The notes under the pieces were generated by a model that was given only the letters and a program-made list of their open reading frames with translations, was not told the origin of the DNA and did no database searches. Position numbers and translations under genes: made by a program. This document shows positions 49,277 to 57,512 of a DNA stretch of 64,000 nt, piece by piece. Source of the stretch: Ardenticatenales bacterium (lineage in GTDB: Bacteria > Chloroflexota > Anaerolineae > Ardenticatenales > Ardenticatenaceae); contig JACKAZ010000004.1 of NCBI GenBank assembly GCA_020634795.1, positions 242,001 through 306,000 of the forward strand, in the 5' to 3' direction. Every line of letters begins with the position of its first letter. The first letter of the stretch is position 1.

Positions 49277-49305
49277 TTGACAAACTCAAAATAATCGGAT
49301 ATCAT
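49277..49305 (+). promoter_or_regulatory. Consensus promoter of the DUF2089 operon
   Basis: Perfect TTGACA (49277-49282), 17 bases and TATCAT (49300-49305) in an AT-rich patch. The strongest promoter in the window by eye; the leader is ~28 bases with GGAGG before the ATG. Confidence 0.85.
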
Positions 49306-49340
49306 CATGCGGAAAGGTCAATAATTAACGGAGGCCACTC

Positions 49341-49754
49341 ATGAATCCTATGCCTGAACAGTGTCCGCTCTGCGAAAGTACGATGGAAGTCCATCGGCTT
49401 TACTGCGGCGGCTGCCAGATCACGATTGAAGGGCGTTTCGACCCGCAGACCACGCCTGCTTTCGATGATGCCAAGCTGCCCGTGTTGAATCGACTGGCCC
49501 GATTATCGGCGGAACAGTTGGAATTTCTGGAAGCCTTCGTGCGGGCCGAGGGCAAGTTCACCCGCTTGGAAGAAGAAATCGGCTTTTCCTACCCCACGCT
49601 CCGCGCGCGCTTCAGCGAGATCGTGCAGAAGTTGGGCGGCCAACCGCAGCCCGACCGTCAGGAGCCAACGGATCGGAAGCAGGTGTTGGACGATCTGGCG
49701 GCAGGGCGCATCGACGCCACGGTCGCCATCGAACGAATGCGAAAGGCCAAATAG
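49341..49754 (+). CDS. DUF2089 zinc-ribbon DNA-binding protein
   Basis: Encodes 137 residues. A zinc ribbon uses C8/C11 and C22/C25 (CPLC ... CGGC). It is followed by a helix-turn-helix-like segment (LSAEQLEFLEAFVRAEGKFTRLEEEIGFSYPTLRARFSEI, about 52-91) and a C-terminal SHOCT-like helical pair (VLDDLAAGRIDATVAIERM). DUF2089 proteins are predicted regulators and commonly sit upstream of YvlB-like genes, as here, so it may regulate its own operon. Strong Shine-Dalgarno (GGAGG) and a consensus promoter precede it. Confidence 0.9.
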   Translation: MNPMPEQCPLCESTMEVHRLYCGGCQITIEGRFDPQTTPAFDDAKLPVLNRLARLSAEQLEFLEAFVRAEGKFTRLEEEIGFSYPTLRARFSEIVQKLGGQPQPDRQEPTDRKQVLDDLAAGRIDATVAIERMRKAK

Positions 49755-49760
49755 GAGGCA

Positions 49761-50144
49761 ATGATGAATGAAGAGCGACGAATGGTCCTGCAGATGATTC
49801 AAGAAGGAATCATCACGGCGGAAGAGGGCGCGGCGCTACTTTCGGCGATGCAAGGGGGCGACAACGGCCCCACCCGCACGGCCCGCGGTCAACTGATGGA
49901 AACGCCAGTGATGCCCTTTCGCTGGGTGCGCATCCGCGTGATCGACAAAGTCACCGAGCGAACCCGCGTCAACCTGTCGATCCCGATCGGCCTGCTCGAT
50001 TGGGGGCTACGTTTGGCCGAATCGATGGGTGGCGTCAACGTCACCCGTTTTCGCAACCTGATATTTAGTGGACTGAATGGCGGCGAATTGCTCAATGTCG
50101 ACTCTGAAGAGAGCAACGAGCGCGTCATTATCACCATGGAGTAA
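49761..50144 (+). CDS. SHOCT-like N-terminal domain protein (YvlB-associated)
   Basis: Encodes 127 residues. The N-terminal helices RMVLQMIQEGIITAEEGAALLSAM repeat the SHOCT-like motif seen at the ends of both neighbouring proteins. The rest (55-127) has FRWVRIRVIDKVTERTRVNLSIPIGLLDWGLRL, a pattern found in YvlB-type proteins. Function unknown. AGGAGG overlaps the preceding stop, and two adjacent ATGs (49761, 49764) are possible starts. Middle gene of a three-gene operon. Confidence 0.8.
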   Translation: MMNEERRMVLQMIQEGIITAEEGAALLSAMQGGDNGPTRTARGQLMETPVMPFRWVRIRVIDKVTERTRVNLSIPIGLLDWGLRLAESMGGVNVTRFRNLIFSGLNGGELLNVDSEESNERVIITME

Positions 50145-50149
50145 AGACA

Positions 50150-51286
50150 ATGAATACGACACAAACCGTAGATACGACCATCCCGATCACGATTCGGGTC
50201 AATGGTGGCAATTTGGCCGTGCATGGCAGCGAGCAGATGAATGAGGCGCAGATCATCAGCGCCCTCGGCAGCCGCCAAGAAGATGGCGCGTACCACGTGG
50301 GCGGCCATGCGGTCTTGCGTGTGCCGGCCCGCAGCGCCCTTAACCTCGAAGGGATCATCAGCGAAGGCGCGATCAGCAACGTACGTGAAGTTATGCTGGA
50401 AAGCGTTGCGGGTAACTTGGCGGTCAACCGCGTCGGACGCTTGGCGGTGGCCGATGATCTGCATGGCAACACCGTGCTGCGCCACATCAACGAGGCGCTG
50501 ACGCTGAACGCGGTCCATGGCAACGTCGCCGCGCGGCGCTTGCACAGCATGCACGCTGACAGCATCTACGGCAACCTCGCCGTCAGTGAGGTGAGCGATG
50601 CCATCCAGATCGACCACGTGATGGGCAACGTGGCGCTCGACAAGATCGGCCCTTCGGCCCATTTCGATCAGATCGATGGCCGGTTGGCACTCAACGGCCC
50701 GCTGGCCGATGACGGGAACTACCAATTCATCGTCAAGGGGAAGGTGCGACTGCGCGTGAGCGGCAACGTCCACTTCGTCCTGCATACCCCCGGCGCGGTC
50801 CGCTTCGGCGAGGGGATCGAGGGCGGCCAGAACGAGGACGGTGAATGGGAGCTGTTCCTTGGCGCACGCGAAAATGCGGCCCGTGTCGACATTGAAAGCG
50901 ACCGGGATGTCGAAATCAACTTCCCCTTTGCTCACTCATGGAATGCCTTCAGCATGGGGCCAGAGTTTGAGGAAAGCATGGCCGAAATGCGCCGTGCCAT
51001 CGACGAGGTCAAAGAGACGGTGCGCAATAACTTTGCGGGCGAAGAAGGCGCGTTCTTGTTCGGCCAGTCGGGTGATTGGCAGCGGATGGGTGAAAATATC
51101 GGCCAAAGCGTCCAAGCCATTGTCAACGACTTTATCGACTCGCTGCGCCCGCAGCCGGTTAGCCGCCGACGCACCGAGCCAAGCAGTGCGCCGTCCGGCG
51201 ACGAGCTGCAGACGGTGCTGAAGATGGTCGAACAGGGCGAAATCAGCGCCGAAGAGGCCGAGAAGCTGATCGACGCGATGAGCTGA
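50150..51286 (+). CDS. DUF4097/YvlB-like beta-helix protein with C-terminal SHOCT-like motif
   Basis: Encodes 378 residues. Residues ~5-250 form a repetitive beta-rich region in which ~20-residue units alternate (EGAISNVREVMLESVAGNLAVNRVG, then NAVHGNVAARRLHSMHADSIYGNLAV), as in DUF4097 putative adhesins. Residues ~255-345 are charged and helical, and the end LKMVEQGEISAEEAEKLIDAM is a SHOCT-like hairpin. There is no signal peptide, so despite the adhesin name it may stay in the cytoplasm. Third gene of the DUF2089 operon, 5 bases after the second. Confidence 0.82.
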   Translation: MNTTQTVDTTIPITIRVNGGNLAVHGSEQMNEAQIISALGSRQEDGAYHVGGHAVLRVPARSALNLEGIISEGAISNVREVMLESVAGNLAVNRVGRLAVADDLHGNTVLRHINEALTLNAVHGNVAARRLHSMHADSIYGNLAVSEVSDAIQIDHVMGNVALDKIGPSAHFDQIDGRLALNGPLADDGNYQFIVKGKVRLRVSGNVHFVLHTPGAVRFGEGIEGGQNEDGEWELFLGARENAARVDIESDRDVEINFPFAHSWNAFSMGPEFEESMAEMRRAIDEVKETVRNNFAGEEGAFLFGQSGDWQRMGENIGQSVQAIVNDFIDSLRPQPVSRRRTEPSSAPSGDELQTVLKMVEQGEISAEEAEKLIDAMS

Positions 51287-51301
51287 GACGAGTAGGTAAC
51301 T

Positions 51302-51347
51302 CAGAAAAAGGAGGGGGTAGCGAAATGTGCTGCCCTCTCTTTTTGCA
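51302..51347 (+). terminator. Terminator of the DUF2089 operon
   Basis: AGGGGG(T)AGC-7-GCT(G)CCCTCT flanked by AAAAAGG and CTTTTTG, 25 bases past the last stop. Confidence 0.75.
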
Positions 51348-51362
51348 TGGGGATGGCGAATG

Positions 51363-51460
51363 GAGAATAGAGCCGTCATGCCCGACGGCGCACCACGGAG
51401 GATGAATGCAATGCATGACGATGGGTGGGTGTGCGGGTGTATGGGTGTGGGGGTGTGGGG
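51363..51460 (+). repeat. Dispersed intergenic repeat B, copy 2
   Basis: GAATAGAGCCGTCATGCCCG and GGCGCACCACGGAGGATGAA, followed by a TGGGTGTG-rich tail. An inverted copy lies at 55438-55520 and a diverged one at 13271-13360. Confidence 0.75.
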
Positions 51461-51465
51461 CAACG

Positions 51466-52683
51466 CTACCCGTTTTGCGTGGATCGCGTGGCGTAGAACC
51501 GTGCCAGTCGCGTGGCTTGAACGGGCCACGCGAATTCCGCGTGGAGCCGCGCTTGGCCGCGCTGGCCCAGCGCTTTGGCGCGGTCGGGGTCGCGGAGCAG
51601 CGCGGTGGTGGCCGCGACAAACGCGGCATCATCGTGGGGCGGTACGATGATGCCGCCCTGATTATCAGCAAGGTATTCGGCGACTTGACCGACCCCATCG
51701 CCCACCACCGGCAGCCCCGCCGCCAGATAGTCGGCAAGCTTCACGGGGCATTTGGCGCGGTTGAGCAAGCTCTCGGCCATCGGATAGAGCGCCACATCGC
51801 TCGCCGCAAAGTAGAGCGGCAGCGCGGACCGCGGCTGCCAGCCCTGCATCACCACGCTGTCGGCCAGGCCCCGCGCCGCAAGGGCCGCGCCAAAGCGTCG
51901 CGCTTCATCGTGAAAGCCGCGCCCCACCACGAGCAGCCGCGCCCCCGGCATCGCCGCCACGATGCTGGCCCAGCGCTGGGCCATGGCCGCGACGTCGAAT
52001 TCGGCGAAGCGGGTGAAGAGCAGCGCGGTGGGATGATCGTCCAGCCCCAGTTGCGTGCGCAGGGCCGCAACCTCGGCGGCGGGCGGGGGGGGCCACGCCG
52101 CGCCCGGGCCGTTGGGCAGATAGAGCAGCTTCTCGGCGGGTACGCCCCGTTCCCGCGCGATCGCTTCCAATGTGCGGCTGGCGACCGTCAGCCCATCGTG
52201 GTGGCGCAGGCCCCACCGCTCCTGCCAGGCAAAGAGCCTCTGCTGGGGCCACGCATAGCCCCCCACATCGTTCCAACCGCCCGCCCCCTCCCAATCATCC
52301 GTATCGACGATCAGTGGTGCCTGCTGACCGAGCCGTCGCCAGAACCACCACGCCAGCGCCACGAAGCCGCTGTATCCTTTCGGCTTGAAGGTATGTAGCA
52401 GATCGGGCTGAAGTTGCACCGCCCGCTGTAAAAGGCGGCCAGTCAGGAGCGGCAGATCGAGGGCGCGGAGACGGGGCAGCTGGAGCTGTTCGACCCTCAC
52501 CCCCTCATCGGTGGTGAGGTGACCGCTGCGTGCGGGGTCGTCCCACGGCGGCACCAGCAGCGTGACGCGGAAGCCGATCACCACCAACGCTTTGGCGAGT
52601 GGCAGCATCCGCGCACTCGCCGTCCCTTTGGGCGCCATGCCGAAGGGGGCGACCATCACGATGTGGGCGTCGTCCTGTCTCAT
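51466..52683 (-). CDS. GT4-family glycosyltransferase
   Basis: Encodes 405 residues with a GT-B fold. The N-terminal half begins IVMVAPFGMAPKGTASARMLPLA (acceptor-side Rossmann domain); the C-terminal half has LLFTRFAEFD, LLVVGRGFHDEARRF, VVMQGWQPRSALPLYFAASDVALYPM and the donor-binding KLADYLAAGLPVVGDGVGQVAEYL with the E-x7-E-like motif altered (K-x-A-D). The sugar and acceptor are unknown. The neighbouring 52785 gene is a large membrane protein, so the pair could act in envelope glycan assembly. The gene reads leftward from ATG 52683. Confidence 0.88.
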   Translation of the reverse strand: MRQDDAHIVMVAPFGMAPKGTASARMLPLAKALVVIGFRVTLLVPPWDDPARSGHLTTDEGVRVEQLQLPRLRALDLPLLTGRLLQRAVQLQPDLLHTFKPKGYSGFVALAWWFWRRLGQQAPLIVDTDDWEGAGGWNDVGGYAWPQQRLFAWQERWGLRHHDGLTVASRTLEAIARERGVPAEKLLYLPNGPGAAWPPPPAAEVAALRTQLGLDDHPTALLFTRFAEFDVAAMAQRWASIVAAMPGARLLVVGRGFHDEARRFGAALAARGLADSVVMQGWQPRSALPLYFAASDVALYPMAESLLNRAKCPVKLADYLAAGLPVVGDGVGQVAEYLADNQGGIIVPPHDDAAFVAATTALLRDPDRAKALGQRGQARLHAEFAWPVQATRLARFYATRSTQNG

Positions 52684-52784
52684 GCGAAGGGGGAGGCGTG
52701 TTTACGGATGAAGATAGAGATGAACGATGGCTGTTTCGTGGGGCAATTCATTGATGGCAACGTGGCCCATGCCCCATGCACCGA

Positions 52785-54227
52785 CTATCGCCAAAGCTGA
52801 TCGAGCAGGCCCAAGGCGGGCAGCGTGTCGGGCGGCAGCACCCACCACGCCGCCAACAGCAGGCAGAGCGGCAGCGCCAGGGCGGCGATTAGCCACGCGA
52901 ACGAACGTGCGCGCTCGGTGAGCAGCCCAACGAACAGCGCGAGGGCCGCGGTCACGATGGTGAGCGCATAAGCGGGCAGCATCAGGTCGAAACGTGCGAA
53001 CGGATCATCCCAAAACCACCACGAGGGCAGGTACAGCAGCATCCCCATGACGAGCCAGAGCGCGCTCCGCCACAGAATGAGTGCGCTGCTGGGGCGGGCG
53101 CCCCGCTCATCTTCGGACTCCGGCCAAAGCAGGGCGTAGAGCAATGAGAACAGCCAAGCCAACAGCGCGCCCACGCCCTGCAAGAAGCCGAGCGTGGCCA
53201 GCGGGATCGCGGCCAAGAAGAGGGTGAGCCAACTGCGTTCCGTGGCCCGCAACGCGCGCAGCCCCAGCGCCACGGCGACGGGCAGCACAACCATGGTGTA
53301 GAGCAGCGTCAACTGCGCCCCTTCGGAAAGATGCCAGCCGATCGCCGCCACCCACGCCAACGGCATCACCCACAGCGCAGACGTGGGTTTTTGCCCAACC
53401 TCCGCCGCCAACCCAAAGAGGGCTGGCAGCAGTGCCACGCCGAGCATCAAGGTCATCAACTGCATCGTCTCTTCCACCGACTGGCGCGTGATCTGCGAGA
53501 AGTTGGCGGCGAGGGCGGCGGGTGGCAGCGGGGCCTCCACGCGCGAAAGCTGCGCTTCGTGGGCCAAGGTGCTGGCGAAGGCACGCAGCGCTTCGTCGGT
53601 CGACACGACCGACGGGCGGGTGCCGATCAGCAGCCATGTGCCGATCGAAATGACAAGGGCAAATGCCAGCAGAAAGAGCGCGCCCCGCCACTTCGGATTG
53701 AAAGCGGCGCGGAGGCGGCTCAAATCCTGCAACATCAACAGGATCAGCAACAGCACGGAGGCTTGCAAGAAGCTGTGGATCAGCGGCTCGTAGAGCCGAA
53801 GCGGGGTGAAGGCGAGCAGCAGATAGCTAAAGGGCACGAGCGCCATACTGATCCCTGCCACCAGCGGCGTCACCGGACGGCGACCGCTGGGGCGAAGCAG
53901 CCACGCCAGCAACCAGCCCGGCCCCAACAGCGCCAACGGGATCCACAGCGCGGCACGCCGCCACTTTTGCGCCGATTGCTTCAACGCGGCCCAAAGTCCC
54001 TCGACCGTGGTCTGCGGTGGGGGTGCCATGGTCGCCGATTGCGCCGCTGCCTCATGACGCTGCCTCTTGAGCGGCGCGACCGAGAGCGAGTCGGCGTCCG
54101 GCGCGGTCAGTGCAGGGGCGGCCCCGAGAGGCGGGGCGATGAAGAGGGGCGTCACTTGCCAGAAGGCTAGGGTGAGTATGATGAGGAGCAAGCTGGCAAA
54201 GAGGGGGCGACGCAAAGAATTGGGCAT
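52785..54227 (-). CDS. Large polytopic membrane protein, unknown (glycosyltransferase-like topology)
   Basis: Encodes 480 residues with about 11 hydrophobic helices. One extracytoplasmic segment after helix 1 holds the sequence around PLKRQRHEAAAQSATMAPP. A second, between helices 5 and 6, carries TDEALRAFASTLAHEAQLSRVEAPLPP. It resembles PMT-type or O-antigen-related membrane enzymes only in topology; no signature motif is certain. The ATG at 54227 gives a short lead before helix 1, whereas a longer frame to 54326 is Pro-rich and unlikely. It lies 101 bases upstream of the glycosyltransferase on the same strand. Confidence 0.65.
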   Translation of the reverse strand: MPNSLRRPLFASLLLIILTLAFWQVTPLFIAPPLGAAPALTAPDADSLSVAPLKRQRHEAAAQSATMAPPPQTTVEGLWAALKQSAQKWRRAALWIPLALLGPGWLLAWLLRPSGRRPVTPLVAGISMALVPFSYLLLAFTPLRLYEPLIHSFLQASVLLLILLMLQDLSRLRAAFNPKWRGALFLLAFALVISIGTWLLIGTRPSVVSTDEALRAFASTLAHEAQLSRVEAPLPPAALAANFSQITRQSVEETMQLMTLMLGVALLPALFGLAAEVGQKPTSALWVMPLAWVAAIGWHLSEGAQLTLLYTMVVLPVAVALGLRALRATERSWLTLFLAAIPLATLGFLQGVGALLAWLFSLLYALLWPESEDERGARPSSALILWRSALWLVMGMLLYLPSWWFWDDPFARFDLMLPAYALTIVTAALALFVGLLTERARSFAWLIAALALPLCLLLAAWWVLPPDTLPALGLLDQLWR

Positions 54228-54424
54228 GATTGGGCTACTCGGTGGCGGTCGATGGTGGGGCGGGCTGTCAAACGGCGAATGGCGATTATAATCTGAGCGG
54301 GGCGATGGCCCAAGCAGCGTGGGCATGTTGGCCTGTTGGCGCGTTCAAACGTTCGACCCTTGGCATGATCGGCGGGTGGCTGAGCCTGTTGGATGGTCTT
54401 GTCAGGACAAAGGTGAGGGAATTG

Positions 54425-55162
54425 ATGGGGCCTGTGCGGATTCGCTATGGGGATGAGCCGAGCCAGTTCGGTGAGTTGTGGTTGCCAGCAGGGCAGGGTC
54501 GGTGGCCGGTCGTGGTCAACCTTCATGGCGGTTTTTGGAAAGCGCAGTATGATTTGTCCCATGCCGATCCGTGCTGTGCCGCCCTTGCCACGCGGGGGAT
54601 CGCGGTGTGGAATCTCGAATATCGCCGCGTGGGGCAGCGGGGCGGCGTGGTGGGCACGTTACAGGATGTTAGGGCAGGGGTTGAGTCGTTGCCCCCCATG
54701 GCGCCGCGTTTCGACCTTGATCTGAATCGCGTGGTGCTGATGGGCCATTCGGCGGGCGGCCAGTTGGCGCTGTGGTTGGCGGCGGAACGACCGTTGCCGA
54801 CGCGCGGCGTGGTGGCGTTGGCCGCCGTCAGCGATCTGCGCACGGCGGCGGCGCTCCGCCTTAGCAAGGGCGGCGACGCGGTGCAACGTTTTCTCGGCGG
54901 GGAGCCAGCGGAGGTGGCGCACCACTACGATTGGGCGTCGCCGCTGGCGCGGTTGCCGCTGTGCCTGCCCCAACGGCTGATCCATGGCAGCGCCGACGCC
55001 GATGTGCCATTGTCACTCAGCGAACGCTACGTCGCAACGGCCCGCGCCTTGGGCGACGATGCCACGCTCATGACCCTGCAGGGTGTTGGCCACATGGCGC
55101 TGATCGATCCGAGCAGCTTCGCTTGGCCCCATGTGCGACACGCCGTCGAAACGCTGCTCTGA
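54425..55162 (+). CDS. Alpha/beta hydrolase (kynurenine formamidase/carboxylesterase-like)
   Basis: Encodes 245 residues. The oxyanion motif HGGFW lies near 36-40 (VVVNLHGGFWKAQYD). The nucleophile elbow GHSAGG is near 111-116. The Asp (IHGSADADVPL) and His (GVGHMALIDP) complete the triad near the C-terminus. The HGG(F/Y)W motif and size fit the formamidase/BD-FAE esterase group; the substrate is unknown. The ATG at 54425 has AGGTGAGG about 6 bases upstream, and the frame back to 54230 is not family-like. The gene diverges from the membrane protein at 52785. Confidence 0.88.
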   Translation: MGPVRIRYGDEPSQFGELWLPAGQGRWPVVVNLHGGFWKAQYDLSHADPCCAALATRGIAVWNLEYRRVGQRGGVVGTLQDVRAGVESLPPMAPRFDLDLNRVVLMGHSAGGQLALWLAAERPLPTRGVVALAAVSDLRTAAALRLSKGGDAVQRFLGGEPAEVAHHYDWASPLARLPLCLPQRLIHGSADADVPLSLSERYVATARALGDDATLMTLQGVGHMALIDPSSFAWPHVRHAVETLL

Positions 55163-55437
55163 ACGCGGAACGGGCAGCCGCTGTCCCTCGTGAATCGTGA
55201 ATCGAAAATCGGGATGCCTGCTGATTCGATGGGTTGGTCTTGCTCCGCACTGTAGGTTACCCGCAACCCATAGCAATGCACGCACCCGCTTCCGGGGCGG
55301 CATCACTCGGCCCTGAAAATAGGCCCGTTTGCAGGCGTCGACGCGCCATGGGTCGATCAATCGTACGGCCATGGGGGTGCATGGTGCGGAGCCTAGCCTT
55401 TCCCTTAATAGTTCACGGCTTTGCCAGGCCGTTCACC
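55163..55437. other. Intergenic, no gene seen
   Basis: No protein-like frame or strong RNA element is seen. Repeat B copy 3 follows. Confidence 0.5.
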
Positions 55438-55520
55438 CTCACACCCATACAGCCAGACATCGTCACGCGCCACTTTCATGCTACGTGGTGCGCCGTCGCG
55501 CATGACGGCTCTATTCTCGG
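55438..55520 (-). repeat. Dispersed intergenic repeat B, copy 3 (inverted)
   Basis: Its reverse complement begins GAATAGAGCCGTCATGCGCG and continues GGCGCACCACG, matching 51363-51460 over ~60 bases, including the TGTATGGGTGTG tail. Confidence 0.75.
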
Positions 55521-55546
55521 CCCTCCACCGCCAACAAGGAATGCTC

Positions 55547-56281
55547 ATGACCGACCCTCACTTCAGCCTCCACCATCTCTCGTTACCTCCCCGCCAAAGG
55601 GAGGAGGGCGAATCGCCCGCGATCCTGTTGCTGCATGGCTTCGGGGCCAACGAACGAGATCTGATGGGGCTTGCGTCCTACTTCGACCCGCGCTTTCACA
55701 TCCTGTCGGCCCGCGCCCCGCTGACCCTCGGGCCGCAGATGTTCGCATGGTACAATCTGACGATGTTCGCCGATGGCAGCTTCCAGTTCGACGAGGCGCA
55801 GGCCCGCACCAGCCTGACGTTGATCCATGAGTTCATCGACGAAGCGATCGCGGCTTACGGCCTGGACCGATCACGGTTTTACCTCGCGGGCTTTTCGCAA
55901 GGGGCGATCCAAGGCAGTGCCCTGCTGCTGATCGCGCCCGAAGCCGTGGGGGGGCTGGTGGCGATGAGCGGCCGCTGGCCGGTGACCGTCGACGACGAGA
56001 TCGCGCCTGACGCGCGGTTGGCGGGCAAACCGGTCTTGGCGCTGCACGGCCTCTACGACCCCGTCATCCGCATCAGCTACGGCCACGAGCTGCGCGACCG
56101 CTGGCAGCAGTTGCCCGTCGATTTCAGCTACCACGAGTTCCCGATGGCCCATGAAATCAACATGGAGGCGCTCAACTTGGTGCGCGGGTGGCTGGCCGCA
56201 CGGTTGAACGGCAATGCAGAGCAAGCAACGCAGAACGCAGAACGCAGAACGCAAAACGGAACGGCGACGCGGAGCAATTAA
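55547..56281 (+). CDS. Phospholipase/carboxylesterase-family alpha/beta hydrolase
   Basis: Encodes 244 residues. ILLLHGFGANERDLMGLA, then ARAPLTLGPQMFAWYN, the nucleophile GFSQGA, Asp in LHGLYDPVI and His in FPMAHEINMEAL match the Abhydrolase_2 (YpfH/EstB-like) family. Substrate unknown. AAGGA lies 6 bases before the ATG at 55547 (an ATG at 55541 is also in frame). The last ~25 residues (NGNAEQATQNAERRTQNGTA...) are encoded by the AACGCAGAACGCAG simple repeat found elsewhere between genes, so the original stop was probably lost to repeat invasion. Confidence 0.88.
   Translation: MTDPHFSLHHLSLPPRQREEGESPAILLLHGFGANERDLMGLASYFDPRFHILSARAPLTLGPQMFAWYNLTMFADGSFQFDEAQARTSLTLIHEFIDEAIAAYGLDRSRFYLAGFSQGAIQGSALLLIAPEAVGGLVAMSGRWPVTVDDEIAPDARLAGKPVLALHGLYDPVIRISYGHELRDRWQQLPVDFSYHEFPMAHEINMEALNLVRGWLAARLNGNAEQATQNAERRTQNGTATRSN
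56218..56262. repeat. AACGCAG simple repeat inside the hydrolase 3' end
   Basis: Five imperfect copies of the 7-base unit AACGCAG, the reverse complement of the tract at 24876-24958, lie in frame within the last codons of the hydrolase gene. Confidence 0.8.
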
Positions 56282-56360
56282 CGCAGAATGGAACAGCCAT
56301 CAGGCCAGCGATCATTCCCCATCGCCCACCCCCTCCCTTGGGTGGACTAAAGAGTAAGCC

Positions 56361-57512
56361 ATGATTTACCTAGATCATAGCGCGACGACGCCCCTGCACC
56401 CCGAGGTGTTGGCGGCGATGATGCCCTATCTGACGACGCAGTACGGCAATCCCAGCAGTTTGTATCGGCTGGGGCAGCAGGCGCGCCAAGCCGTGGAAAA
56501 CAGCCGCCGCAGGGTGGCGGCACGGCTCAACGCGGCCGCCCCGCGCGAAATCGTCTTCACCGGCGGCGGCACGGAGAGCGACAACTTGGCGCTGCGCGGC
56601 ATCGCGTTGGCCCGCCAAGCCGAGGGGCGACAGCTGATCACAAGCGCGATCGAACACGAAGCGGTTTTGGCGACGATGGAGGCGCTGGCCACCGACATCG
56701 GCTTCGATCTAACGGTGCTCCCGGTCGATGCGCAGGGCCGCCTCCGCGTGGCCGATCTCGCCGCCGCGCTGCGACCGGAGACGACGCTGGTCAGCGTGAT
56801 GGCCGCGAACAACGAGGTCGGAACGGTGCAGCCCATCGCCGAAATCGGTGCGTTGTTGCGCCGCCATACGGCCTTTTTCCACGTCGATGCGGTGCAGGCG
56901 GGCGGCTATCTGCCGATCGATGTGCAGGCATGGGGGGTGGACGCCCTGTCGCTGAGCGCCCACAAGTTTCACGGCCCCAAAGGGGTGGGGCTGCTCTATC
57001 TGCGGCGCGGCACGCCGCTGCACAGTCCTGTCACCGGTGGTGGACAAGAAGCGGCGCTGCGCTCCGGCACCCACAACGTGGCGGCCATCGTGGGCTTTGC
57101 AGAAGCCTTCGAATTGGCGCAACGGGAAAGAGCAGCGAAGAACCAGCGGCTGTCGGCCTTGCGGGATCGGTTGGTGGCGGGGCTGCTGGCGGCGCTGCCC
57201 GAAGCGCGGCTGAGCGGTCACCCCACCGAACGGTTACCGGGTCATGTGTCGTTGCTGTTGGGGGCGGGGATCGCGGCCGACATGATGATCGCCGCGCTGG
57301 ACATGGCGGGGATCGCGGCCAGCAGCGGCAGCGCTTGCGCCAGTGGCCGCAACGAGGCCAGCCACGTGCTGCGGGCGATGGGCGTGCCAGAGGACGAGGC
57401 CCTTTCAGCGCTGCGGCTGACGTTGGGCGATGGCACGACTGACGTCGAGATCGACCAAGTGATTGCGCAACTTCCGCCCCTGGTGGCGCGGCTGCGGGAG
57501 GTTGCCTTATGA
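56361..57512 (+). CDS. Cysteine desulfurase (NifS/IscS family)
   Basis: Encodes 383 residues. This PLP enzyme removes sulfur from cysteine as a persulfide for Fe-S clusters and tRNA thiolation. Start MIYLDHSATTPLHPEV, the conserved IEHEAVLAT with the PLP-stacking His, SLSAHKFHGPKG with the PLP Lys202, and the catalytic Cys326 in SSGSACASGRNEASHVL. The short loop around the Cys (SGSACAS) is the group I, IscS/NifS type. The gene overlaps the AAC(3)-like gene by 4 bases. No iscU or sufU is adjacent. Confidence 0.94.
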   Translation: MIYLDHSATTPLHPEVLAAMMPYLTTQYGNPSSLYRLGQQARQAVENSRRRVAARLNAAAPREIVFTGGGTESDNLALRGIALARQAEGRQLITSAIEHEAVLATMEALATDIGFDLTVLPVDAQGRLRVADLAAALRPETTLVSVMAANNEVGTVQPIAEIGALLRRHTAFFHVDAVQAGGYLPIDVQAWGVDALSLSAHKFHGPKGVGLLYLRRGTPLHSPVTGGGQEAALRSGTHNVAAIVGFAEAFELAQRERAAKNQRLSALRDRLVAGLLAALPEARLSGHPTERLPGHVSLLLGAGIAADMMIAALDMAGIAASSGSACASGRNEASHVLRAMGVPEDEALSALRLTLGDGTTDVEIDQVIAQLPPLVARLREVAL

